From contig NZ_CP052909.1 of NCBI RefSeq assembly GCF_014295415.1, positions 2,356,001-2,420,000 on the forward strand: a stretch of DNA of 64,000 nt, given 5' to 3'. Origin of the DNA: Constantimarinum furrinae (GTDB lineage Bacteria; Bacteroidota; Bacteroidia; Flavobacteriales; Flavobacteriaceae). Below are positions 18,985-28,000 of the stretch, in pieces. The notes under the pieces were generated by a model. That model ran no database searches. It worked only from the letters and a program-made list of their open reading frames with translations, and had not been told where the DNA came from. The first letter of the stretch is position 1. Each line of letters opens with the position of its first letter. The translations under genes were made by a program, and so were the position numbers.

Positions 18985-19914
18985 ATGCACATATTACTAC
19001 AATCCCCATCTGAAACTATAATAAACTCGGTTGAAAATTATTACGATAAGTTTCTTGGACTCCTTCCCAGAATCGCATTGGGAATTTTTATTATTGTTGC
19101 GGGAATAATCATTGCACAACTTCTAACCAATTTTTACAGAAAACGCATTTTAAAAAAGGCAACCGATCCACTTATGGCCAGGTTTCTTGCTCAGGCAATC
19201 AAGATCGTTCTAATTCTTATTGCCATAATGATCGCATTGGATGTGGCAGGATTACGCGGAATTGCAACCGGAATTCTCACTGCTGCCGGAGGTGCGGCGA
19301 TCATTCTCGGATTTGCGTTTCAGGATATTGGGAAGAATTTTTTAGCAGGGATCATTCTGGCCTTTAACAGACCATTTCATATTAATGACACCATTAAAAT
19401 AGCCGATATCTTCGGAAAGGTGAAAGCACTTAATTTCAGATATACCCATATAAAGACCACCGACGGCAGGGATATTTATATTCCCAATAGTGATGTACTT
19501 ACAAAACCGGTAGAGAATTATACCGCTGACGGATTTTATCGTGTCGATTTTGTCGTGGGTATTGGGTATGAAGATGATATTGAAGCCGCAAAACAGCTGA
19601 TCTACGCGATTCTGAAGGATCACGAGGGTATCGTTCATGACGATGAACATGATAATTTTGTAATTGAAGATGAGCTGGCTGCAAGTACTGTAAATTTAAA
19701 AGTCTTCTTTTGGGTAGAAACCATAGATTACCGAAAATCCTCGAGGATACTACGGGGTATGGTGATCAAAAAGGTGAAAGAAGCTCTTGCCGCCGAAGGA
19801 TTCAACCTGCCTGCGGATATAACCGAATTAAAGCTCTATGGCAATGAAGAAGATATTCCGCTTCGCGTACGAAAAGATCCTAGAGATTATGAGTTAGGAG
19901 AAAATAAGCATTAA
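18985..19914 (+). CDS. MscS-family mechanosensitive channel, short type
   Basis: A 309-residue channel with two or three N-terminal membrane segments and the MscS pore helix (LTAAGGAAIILGFAFQDIGKNFLAG), followed by the beta domain (NDTIKIADIFGKVKALNFRYTHIKT, then IYIPNSDVLTKPVENYT) and the alpha/beta C-terminal domain. The Gly/Ala packing of the pore helix is well kept. It runs divergently from the DUF3817-mscS operon, so two channels of different subfamilies sit head to head. Its TAA overlaps the stop of the converging dipeptidase gene. Confidence 0.92.
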   Translation: MHILLQSPSETIINSVENYYDKFLGLLPRIALGIFIIVAGIIIAQLLTNFYRKRILKKATDPLMARFLAQAIKIVLILIAIMIALDVAGLRGIATGILTAAGGAAIILGFAFQDIGKNFLAGIILAFNRPFHINDTIKIADIFGKVKALNFRYTHIKTTDGRDIYIPNSDVLTKPVENYTADGFYRVDFVVGIGYEDDIEAAKQLIYAILKDHEGIVHDDEHDNFVIEDELAASTVNLKVFFWVETIDYRKSSRILRGMVIKKVKEALAAEGFNLPADITELKLYGNEEDIPLRVRKDPRDYELGENKH

Positions 19915-20525
19915 TCACAGGGCAGGGGGTCGTTTAAAGTTCTATAGCTAAGATTCTTTTTATAACTAAAATGCCACCACTCAGTTCGAATGGTTTGAAA
20001 ACCGAATTTTCGCATTCCCTCAAAAAGTAATTTTCTGTGCTGTAGAATTTCTTCCGAAAAGTTAAAGTTGTCAATATGTGCCGCTCTTCCGAAGAAATCA
20101 TAGTCACTGCCCATTTCAACATAGCAGCCATCTAATGTAACTAAAGTAATGTCTACAGCAGCGCCTTTGTTGTGTACCGAACCTTTGCCGTAAGGATTCC
20201 CTACGTAGGTAGGTCGTGGGACTTTTTTAAACATTTTCTTCTGTACATCCAGCGGCCGGTAACAATCATAGATCTTTATCAAATAGCCTCTTTCACAAAA
20301 AAACTGATTTGCTTTTAATAATGCTTCAGCAACTTCAGGACGCAGTAAGCATTGCGCACAATCATAGAGCGTTTCACCTATAAAATTATTCGGGGTAGCA
20401 TACCGTATTTCGTAATAAAATTCAGAAGAGAGTGATTCAATATTTACCAATTCCGGCTTATCGGTTTCTTCAGTAGAAAAATTCAGAAAAACAAATCCTA
20501 GAAATAAAACAATTAATGACTTCAT
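19911..20525 (-). CDS. M15 family D-Ala-D-Ala dipeptidase (VanX/DdpX-like)
   Basis: Periplasmic zinc dipeptidase expected to cleave D-Ala-D-Ala or related D,D-dipeptides. The 204-residue product has an N-terminal signal segment and the full VanX set: Arg90 in YDCYRPLD, His118 and Asp125 in SVHNKGAAVD, Glu182 and His185 in EWWHF. Four extra cysteines (C56, C59, C77, C88) are present. No van genes are nearby, so a cell-wall turnover or nutrient role is more likely than glycopeptide resistance. It converges with mscS, and their stop codons overlap as TTAA. Confidence 0.9.
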   Translation of the reverse strand: MKSLIVLFLGFVFLNFSTEETDKPELVNIESLSSEFYYEIRYATPNNFIGETLYDCAQCLLRPEVAEALLKANQFFCERGYLIKIYDCYRPLDVQKKMFKKVPRPTYVGNPYGKGSVHNKGAAVDITLVTLDGCYVEMGSDYDFFGRAAHIDNFNFSEEILQHRKLLFEGMRKFGFQTIRTEWWHFSYKKNLSYRTLNDPLPCD

Positions 20526-20596
20526 AAGTACTAAAATTAATATAAAATGCCTACATACTGTAGTGTGGTTTGTAACTTTACAAAAAACCTATAATT

Positions 20597-21322
20597 ATGA
20601 GCATATTACAATCGAAGATCGCATTAATTACAGGCGGAACCAAGGGAATTGGCTACGGGATCGCACAAAGTTTACTCGAACAAGGTGTTACCGTAGTGAT
20701 CACAGGAAGAAATGAAGAATCGACAAATAAGGCTGCAATCGAATTAAATTCAAATGGAAATGACAGATCTCAGGCTATAGGAATGACTGCCGATGTAAGG
20801 GATTTTAATAGTATGCAACAACTTTCGGAACGAATTGTTAAGGAAATAGGCGAGATCGACATAGTAATTGCAAACGCCGGTTTAGGACATTTTGCTCCGG
20901 TAAATGAACTAAGTGTGGAGCACTGGCAGCAAACGATTGATACGAATTTAACAGGCGTTTTTTATACCTTAAAAACAACGGTAGAATCTTTAATCAAGAC
21001 TAAAGGATATTTTATTAGTATTTCAAGTTTGGCCGGAACTAATTTCTTTGCAGGTGGAACGGCCTATAATGCCAGTAAATTTGGTGTAACGGGCTTTACA
21101 CAAGCTGCGATGCTCGATCTTCGTAAGCACGATGTGAAAGTAAGCACAATCATGCCGGGATCGGTGTCGACCCATTTTAATGATAATGAACCCGACGATA
21201 GTGATGCATGGAAAATTCAGATTGAGGACATTGGGAAACTAGTTGTAGACCTTTTAACAATGAATTCTCGCACACTTCCCAGTAAAATAGAAGTACGTCC
21301 TACGAGTCCGCCATCAAAATAA
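20597..21322 (+). CDS. Short-chain dehydrogenase/reductase (SDR) family
   Basis: Classical SDR of 241 residues. The NAD(P)-binding glycine motif is GGTKGIG at residues 13-19, followed by NAG at 93-95 and the catalytic Ser143/144, Tyr157 and Lys161 (YNASK). TGR after the second strand suggests a preference for NADP. The substrate cannot be inferred; the tail (SKIEVRPTSPPSK) resembles 3-oxoacyl-ACP-reductase-like SDRs common in flavobacteria. It is alone on its strand and converges with the pirin-like gene one base beyond. Confidence 0.9.
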   Translation: MSILQSKIALITGGTKGIGYGIAQSLLEQGVTVVITGRNEESTNKAAIELNSNGNDRSQAIGMTADVRDFNSMQQLSERIVKEIGEIDIVIANAGLGHFAPVNELSVEHWQQTIDTNLTGVFYTLKTTVESLIKTKGYFISISSLAGTNFFAGGTAYNASKFGVTGFTQAAMLDLRKHDVKVSTIMPGSVSTHFNDNEPDDSDAWKIQIEDIGKLVVDLLTMNSRTLPSKIEVRPTSPPSK

Positions 21323-21323
21323 G

Positions 21324-22028
21324 TTAGGCCGTCTTTTGCTGTAAATTCTGAAGCGGAAGTTCAATAAGTATAAAATCCGATTTCTTTGTACAGGTTATGG
21401 TGAGTGCTTCGGTGTACCGGGAAGCAAAGGTATCTTTGCTTTTTAGATGTGTGCTTTCATTTATTAGTAGGTCACCTTTTATAACATAGAGGATAACAGT
21501 ATTCTCATAATGTTGCAATTGGTGTGTAAACGCTTTTCCTTTTTCTGAAGTACCTTTATAAATGCTGTATTGTTCAAGACCGGTAGCGTATCTATTATTA
21601 ATCTGCAGAAGTGTATTAGAGCGCTCTTCGAGCTTTAGTATTGTGTTCTTAGGACTGTTTTTTTCTGAAGCTTTTCTTTTTATTTCGATCTCCAGACAGT
21701 GCAGATTTTCATCATAGGATTTATTAAATTCGTAATGCATGACGCCCGACCCTGTGGATAAAAAGCAGTATTCTCCATTTTGGGCAATCAATTTGTTTCC
21801 CAGGTCATTATTTTGCTCAATGATCCCTTTTAGAGGAATAGTGATGATGTCAACACTCCTGTGAAGTTGAGGGAGAAAACCCATTCCTGGCTTTAAACTG
21901 AATTCCCTGAGTTTAATAAAGTCGTCGAAAATCCCCTTTTTACCAATGTCTTCACAAACGTGATAGATCTTTGCAAAACCTCGGGTTTCCAATAATCTGT
22001 TGTCCGATTTAAAAGTAAAAGTTTGCAT
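21324..22028 (-). CDS. Divergent pirin-like bicupin protein
   Basis: A 234-residue protein in which the pirin (YhhW-type) pattern can be followed: LKPGMGFLPQLHRSVDIITIPLKGIIEQNNDLG (split by position, residues 47-79) and LSTGSGVMHYEF match the N-terminal cupin. Pirins normally carry HPH and a later His/Glu as metal ligands; here the first His is replaced (PQLH), so metal binding or quercetinase-type activity may be lost. The C-terminal cupin is weakly conserved. It lies downstream of the adhesin/SprF/OmpA cassette on the same strand. Confidence 0.7.
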   Translation of the reverse strand: MQTFTFKSDNRLLETRGFAKIYHVCEDIGKKGIFDDFIKLREFSLKPGMGFLPQLHRSVDIITIPLKGIIEQNNDLGNKLIAQNGEYCFLSTGSGVMHYEFNKSYDENLHCLEIEIKRKASEKNSPKNTILKLEERSNTLLQINNRYATGLEQYSIYKGTSEKGKAFTHQLQHYENTVILYVIKGDLLINESTHLKSKDTFASRYTEALTITCTKKSDFILIELPLQNLQQKTA

Positions 22029-22107
22029 ACGCCTGTATTTTTACATTACACATTACAACCGGGGAGTCACAAAAGGCGCTGTTACTATAAACCTAAGTTA
22101 GTAAAAA

Positions 22108-22147
22108 ATTCGATAAAATGCATTTTTATTCGATAAAATGTTTATCG
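22108..22147. repeat. Direct and inverted repeats between the OmpA gene and the pirin-like gene
   Basis: ATTCGATAAAATG occurs exactly twice, at 22108-22120 and 22128-22140 (20-base pitch). The second copy forms a palindrome, CGATAAA-ATG-TTTATCG (22131-22147), that reaches into the end of the OmpA gene. On the - strand the structure ends in a T run, so it may be a weak terminator for the OmpA gene, or an operator for the pirin-like gene. I cannot decide between them. Confidence 0.55.
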
Positions 22148-24073
22148 TGATATAATAATAAAATCAGATCGGCGGTTTACATCGTGTTGATCTTCACTGC
22201 ATTTCACTCCGTCACTACACTCATTGAGTAGTCTGGATTCTCCGAAACCGTTTGCATTTGTAATTCGGAATTCTTCAATTCCCTTCGAAAATAGATAATC
22301 ACGCGTTGACTTGGCTCTCTTGTCAGACAGCGATAAATTATAGGATGCACTTCCTCTCGAATCGGTGTGAGCTTCGATCTTTATAACCATATCGGGGTAA
22401 AAGGTCATTAATTCTACCGCTTTATCCAAAACCACCGCCGCCTCAGGGGTTACTTCCCACTTGTCATAATCGAAGTAGATTGGATCCATTTTAATTTTTT
22501 CAACCCCTTTGTCGTCTTTGACGATACGATCTTCGGCATTTTCAAGAAGGAAATTGATGGGACCCAGCATTTCTCTGTCCACCTGCCCTGTAATGGTGTC
22601 TTTGGTCTGTTCGAAATATCCGGTTTTTGACGCACTTACTGTGATCTTGTGGCCACAAGGAATTTCATAACTGTAATTCCCCAGACTATCGGTCATAACA
22701 GTAGTGTAGTCAATACCTAAAGAGTCTTTTAACCTTATCATGGCATTTGACAACGGACTATGGTCTTTTTGGTCTTTTAGATTTCCGTAAACGATCTGGT
22801 CACAAGCCAATGGTTTTCTTTTGAAATAATACAGATCATCATCGCCACGACCCGGTTTTCGGTTGGATGACAAATACCCCGATTCACCCGTGTTATCGAA
22901 GATAATTCCGAAGTCATCGTAAACAGTATTCACATTTTTTCCCAGATTTACAGCGGCATTTAACTTTTCGTCCGGTCCGAATTCACTTTCAAACAGATCG
23001 AGTCCGCCAAATCCTAAATGCCCGTCTGAAGCAAAATACAAGGTTCCATTAGAGAAGTGCGGAAAAAAGTCGTTTCCCCATGTATTGATCATCGCGCCGG
23101 CGTTTATTGGAGAAGAGATCATTCCGTCCTCATAGATCTTACAATAATAAATATCGGCTCCTCCATACCCTTCGGGCATATCTGATGCGAAAAAGAGGTA
23201 TTTACCATCGGTACTCACCGAAGGATGACCCACAGAGTATTCTTTACTGTTAAAGAACAATTCTTCTTTTTCAACAATCTTACCGTCTTTTATTAGTCCC
23301 CGGTATAAAATGAAATGGTTGGTTCGTCCATTATCGAGGATGAGTTTACTTTTTTCGGCATAACTGGATGTGAAGAACACGACATCCGACTCAGGTACAA
23401 ATGCAATAGTGGCATCGTGAAAATCTGAATTTATTTGTTTTGAAAATAGTTCCACCTCTTCAAGATCCCCGTTCTCTTTCTTTTTTGCGGTGTAAAGACT
23501 TAAGTAGGGTTGCTCGTTCCAAGCATATAATTCCTTCGAGGCCCCAGGACGTGAGGACGAAAAGATTACCCGATCCTTATAGATCACAGGGGAAAATTCA
23601 GAATATGCCGTATTAACTTCTAGATTCATTAAGGAAAATCGCGAAGGGACAGTATCATTCATAATTTCATAGAATGCAGCACTTTTTTTAGAATAGCTAC
23701 TGACTTCCTCAAGATTGTTCCTTTTCCGAAAATAGTCGGTATATAGCTTATCAGATCGTTCATATTCACGGATTCCACGCATGGACCTGTAATATCTGTA
23801 AAAGTGGAATTCATCCAGATCACCGATCGCAACAAAAGCTTTTGCGTAGAGATCTGCAGCCTCTCTGTTATTATTGATAAAAAAATGAGCATCGGCTGCT
23901 TTCAGAAGAATTTCAGAGTCAGATTGAGTGGATCGCACAAGGATCTCATCATACAATTCAGCGGCTTCGGTATACGCCTTACTATTATATAGTTTTTCAG
24001 CCTTTTTTAAACTGCTTTGTGCAGAAAGATTGAAACAGATCAATAGGAACAATACGACAGTAATATTTTTCAT
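22142..24073 (-). CDS. OmpA family protein with TPR and PD40 (WD40-like) repeats
   Basis: Outer-membrane-associated protein of 643 residues. After a signal peptide (MKNITVVLFLLICFNLSA) come TPR-like helices (AEKLYNSKAYTEAAELYDEIL), a PD40-type propeller (FSSSRPG, FFASDMPEGYGGADIY, YFASDGHLGFGGLDLF, YLSSNRKPGRGDDDLYYF), a carboxypeptidase-like beta domain (DSLGNYSYEIPCG) and an OmpA domain (IYFDYDKWEVTP, IEAHTDSRGS, NRRSDFII) that should bind peptidoglycan. This architecture accompanies PorP/SprF proteins in T9SS gene sets. It is the third gene of the cassette, 11 bases after the SprF-like gene. Confidence 0.92.
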   Translation of the reverse strand: MKNITVVLFLLICFNLSAQSSLKKAEKLYNSKAYTEAAELYDEILVRSTQSDSEILLKAADAHFFINNNREAADLYAKAFVAIGDLDEFHFYRYYRSMRGIREYERSDKLYTDYFRKRNNLEEVSSYSKKSAAFYEIMNDTVPSRFSLMNLEVNTAYSEFSPVIYKDRVIFSSSRPGASKELYAWNEQPYLSLYTAKKKENGDLEEVELFSKQINSDFHDATIAFVPESDVVFFTSSYAEKSKLILDNGRTNHFILYRGLIKDGKIVEKEELFFNSKEYSVGHPSVSTDGKYLFFASDMPEGYGGADIYYCKIYEDGMISSPINAGAMINTWGNDFFPHFSNGTLYFASDGHLGFGGLDLFESEFGPDEKLNAAVNLGKNVNTVYDDFGIIFDNTGESGYLSSNRKPGRGDDDLYYFKRKPLACDQIVYGNLKDQKDHSPLSNAMIRLKDSLGIDYTTVMTDSLGNYSYEIPCGHKITVSASKTGYFEQTKDTITGQVDREMLGPINFLLENAEDRIVKDDKGVEKIKMDPIYFDYDKWEVTPEAAVVLDKAVELMTFYPDMVIKIEAHTDSRGSASYNLSLSDKRAKSTRDYLFSKGIEEFRITNANGFGESRLLNECSDGVKCSEDQHDVNRRSDFIIISR

Positions 24074-24084
24074 AAAATCTGAAT

Positions 24085-25017
24085 TTAGAAGAATCTGGGT
24101 GAGTTTATACGTTTGCTTTTCTGAACAAGGGTAAATCGGAGTACGATCTCGTGTGTTCCGGAGTTATAATCCTGTAGGTCTGTAAGAGTGTAATCGTATG
24201 AATAGCCTACAAATACCGAATCCAATATCTGAAAGCCCGCCAGTCCGTTTACCGCATCTTCATAACGATATGAAATCCCTAAGACAAAGCGTTCACGATA
24301 CATCATATTGGCAGAAAAATCAACTACAACAGGAAAACCTGATAGATATTTTAAAAGAAAGGCCGGTTTCAGTTTTAAATCGGTTGTGACATCAAATACA
24401 TAGCCTCCAATCAAATAATACTGAAGCTCCTCTTCAGCAACCGATTGTTGAATGTCATCGTAAAACTGGTTTGTTATGAAATCCGGCACAGACCCTCCCA
24501 AATACCAATTATCGCTGTACAAATAGATCCCGGCTCCCAGATTCAGGGTTAGTCTGTTGTCTATATTGTTATTAAAAACCGGATCATTTGGATCCTGAAA
24601 CAGGCCTTTCGAATAGTCTACATTAAAAATATTTGCTCCTGCTTTAAGACCTAAACCTAGTTTTATATACGGACTTAACTGTAGCTTATACGAAAAATTA
24701 CCATTGATAAGGACTTCATCTGAAGGCCCCAAAGCGTCGTGCCGGATATCGACACCAAGACCAATTTCATCGTTCCTCAACGGGGCATGTGCACCGAGCG
24801 ATTGGGTTACAGGCGCACCGTCTATTCCTACCCATTGATCCCGATAGATTCCAACAATATCGAGTGTTTCAAGCGAACCGGCATATCCCGGATTTATACT
24901 CATCGGGTTATACATGTATTGGGTATATTGTGGATCTTGTTGTCCCAAGAATTCCTGTGTGCTGAAAAAAATAAGCACAACAAGTATTAGCTTACTATAA
25001 TTTTTTAAGTTGCTCAT
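24085..25017 (-). CDS. PorP/SprF family type IX secretion-associated outer-membrane protein
   Basis: The 310-residue product starts with a signal peptide and the family signature QQDPQYTQYMYNPMSINPGYAG, then a beta-barrel pattern ending in RFTLVQKSKR. PorP/SprF proteins help T9SS cargo with type B tails, such as SprB, reach or stay on the surface. It follows the type-B-tailed adhesin by 27 bases, as sprF follows sprB in gliding flavobacteria, so it is probably the dedicated partner of that adhesin. Confidence 0.93.
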   Translation of the reverse strand: MSNLKNYSKLILVVLIFFSTQEFLGQQDPQYTQYMYNPMSINPGYAGSLETLDIVGIYRDQWVGIDGAPVTQSLGAHAPLRNDEIGLGVDIRHDALGPSDEVLINGNFSYKLQLSPYIKLGLGLKAGANIFNVDYSKGLFQDPNDPVFNNNIDNRLTLNLGAGIYLYSDNWYLGGSVPDFITNQFYDDIQQSVAEEELQYYLIGGYVFDVTTDLKLKPAFLLKYLSGFPVVVDFSANMMYRERFVLGISYRYEDAVNGLAGFQILDSVFVGYSYDYTLTDLQDYNSGTHEIVLRFTLVQKSKRINSPRFF

Positions 25018-25044
25018 ATGGAATTATTTGTAGCGTTAGAAAAA

Positions 25045-28000
25045 TTACTTCATTAAGAAAATCCATCCGGATTTTGGAATGAGATCGGTATTGATCTTAA
25101 GTATATAATAATAGGTTCCACTAGGGAGGATATCACCGTTATTGTCGACACCACTTATGTTTGCGGTTCCGTCCCATTCGTTTTGATAGCCCTGCTGTTT
25201 ATAAACCAGGCTGCCATATCTGTTAAAAATCTGAAGTTCGTTATCGGGATAACTCTCTATACAGTCAATCACGAATCTATCGTTAATTCCATCGGCATTT
25301 GGAGAGAATTCATTGTAAACCACAAGACAAATGGGAAGAACACCAACTTCTACAATATTATTAGAGACATTGGCATCCTCAGGATCGGTTGTTGAAACTA
25401 TTGCCGTATTAGTATAATCACCCGTTCCCAGCACACGAACCAGAACGGTCAGTACAGCTGTTTCGTTGGGAGGGAGGAAATCTATGGTCCAGATACCACT
25501 TAACGGGTCATAATTTCCAATAGTGGCATTAAAACTTATAAGTTCAAATCCGGATTGAATATGCTCCTGAACAATTACATTTTCGAAGCCATTAGGTCCT
25601 TCGTTGGTTACCGAAATGATAAAACTAATTTCATCTCCTATCATAGGATTGGGGTCACTTACTGTTTTAGTGATGGTGAGATCTGAGCATATCTCCACTG
25701 TTTCGTTGAATGTCACTAATGCTCCGGAATTACATTCCCCAACAGGATCATAAGAGACACTCACCATTGTGTTTTCCCACGTAGTCCATTCGACCCTAAC
25801 AAAATTATCTACCGAACTACCACCTTCTATCACTATGCCGCCACTAACGTCCCAAATATAATTTTCGTGCCCAGGTTCCGTGGTATAAGTAATGATGGTT
25901 TCCAAACAAACCTGACTTCCGGCATCTGAAGAAATAGTAGGGGAGGTAACATCTTCAATTTGTACAGTTACTTCCAATCGGTTTGAACTCTCACAACCCG
26001 TAGCATTCGTAGCCGATGCATAATAGGTTAGTCCGTCAACAAGCGGTTCGGTAGTGGCATAAGGTGTGCCCCCCGTTGGCGCATCATACCATACAATGTT
26101 GGGTCCTGTTGCCTGCAGATCGGCTACCGTAGGATTGTCGATCACACAAAAGGTCTGCGTAGGATCGGTCGTCGTTGGGATAGGTGTGTCTTCGATCTGG
26201 GCGGTTACTTCAAGTCTGTTGGAACTTTCACATCCCGTGGCATTGGTAGCCGATGCATAATAGGTTAGTCCGTCAACAAGCGGTTCGGTCGTGGCATAAG
26301 GTGTGCCCCCCGTTGGTGCGTCATACCATATAATGTTGGGTCCTGTAGCCTGCAGATCGGCTACCGTAGGATCATCGATCATACAAAAGGCCTGCGTAGG
26401 ATCGGTTGTCGTTGGGATAGGTGTATCTTCGATCTGGGCGGTTACTTCAAGTCTGTTGGAACTTTCACATCCCGTCGCATTTGTGGCCGATGCATAATAG
26501 GTTTGTCCGTCAACAAGCGGTTCTGTTGTGGCATAAGGTGTGCCCCCCGTTGGTGCGTCATACCATATAATGTTGGGTCCTGTAGCCTGCAGATCGGCTA
26601 CCGTAGGATCATCGATCATACAAAAGGCCTGCGTAGGATCGGTTGTCGTTGGGATAGGTGTATCTTCGATCTGGGCGGTTACTTCAAGTCTGTTGGAACT
26701 TTCACATCCCGTCGCATTTGTGGCCGATGCATAATAGGTTTGTCCGTCAACAAGCGGTTCTGTTGTGGCATAAGGTGTGCCCCCCGTTGGCGCGTCATAC
26801 CATATAATGTTGGGTCCTGTAGCCTGCAGATCGGCTACCGTAGGATCGTCGATCATACAAAAGGTCTGCGTAGGATCGGTTGTGGTTGGGATAGGTGTGT
26901 CTTCGATCTGGGCGGTTACTTCAAGTCTGTTGGAACTTTCACATCCCGTAGCATTTGTGGCCGATGCATAATAGATTTGTCCGTCAACAAGCGGTTCGGT
27001 CGTGGCATAAGGTGTGCCCCCCGTTGGTGCGTCATACCAATTAATGTTGGGGCCTGTAGCCTGCAGATCGGCTACCGTAGGATTGTCGATCACACAGAAG
27101 ATCTGCGTAGGATCGGTTGTTGTTGGGATAGGTGTATCTTCGATCTGAGCGGTTACTTCAAGTCTGCTTGAACTTTCGCATCCCGTAGCATTTGTAGCCG
27201 ACGCATAATAGGTTTGTCCATTCACCAGGGATTCGGTCGTGGCGTAAGGTGTGCCTCCCGTTGGGGCATCATACCAAATAATGTTGGGGCCTGTTGCCTG
27301 TAGATCGGCTACTGTAGGGTTGTCGATCACACAGAAGATCTGAGTGGGTTCGGATGTAGTAGGAGCTGGGGTATCGTCTATATGAACGGTTACTTCCAGT
27401 CTTAATTCGCTCTCACATCCATTTTCTATTTGAGCGGCATAATAGGTGAGACCATGGGTTAATGGATCTGTGATATGGTATGCGGTACCTCCCGTTGAGG
27501 CATTATACCATATAATATTAGATTCATTTACCTGAATATCACCAACTACCGGGTCATCGACAGCACAAAAAGTTTGAAGGGAATTTGTTGTTGTGGGTGC
27601 ATCAGGTCGGCTAACATTCACTCCATAGAAATCAATGGATTGAGCAATGTTTACATTGAGCAAAGAAGTTAGCCTTATGGTGACCTTGTCGAATGATACA
27701 CCGGGATCGAATGGAACAGAAGCTCTTTCCCCATTTTGTAATAAGGTTAACAGATCCAGAGTGATAAAGGAAGCCATATTATCTGAAAAAACTTGTAAAG
27801 TTCCGTTGTACGCACTAACCTGAATGTTATTCAATATACCAAGAGAAAGGAGCGTTGGATCGGTTTTAAATGTTATCTCAAATTCATCTTGTGGAGTGTA
27901 TGGCGCAGGAAAATAAACATTTTGTTCAATGCTTGCGATAACACCTAATATTCCCAGACTTATTTCTGAAAAATTATCAGGGTCTTGATCGATCGCATAG

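Noticed and set aside
19911-20525. Glycopeptide resistance locus.
   Set aside because: Only a VanX-like gene is present; there is no VanA/H or VanR/S-like neighbour.
26503-27171. A 222-codon open frame on the + strand with internal repeats, and four 64-codon frames alike.
   Set aside because: They mirror the 237-base repeats of the adhesin gene on the - strand; the repetition keeps the opposite frame open. No start signals or known domains.
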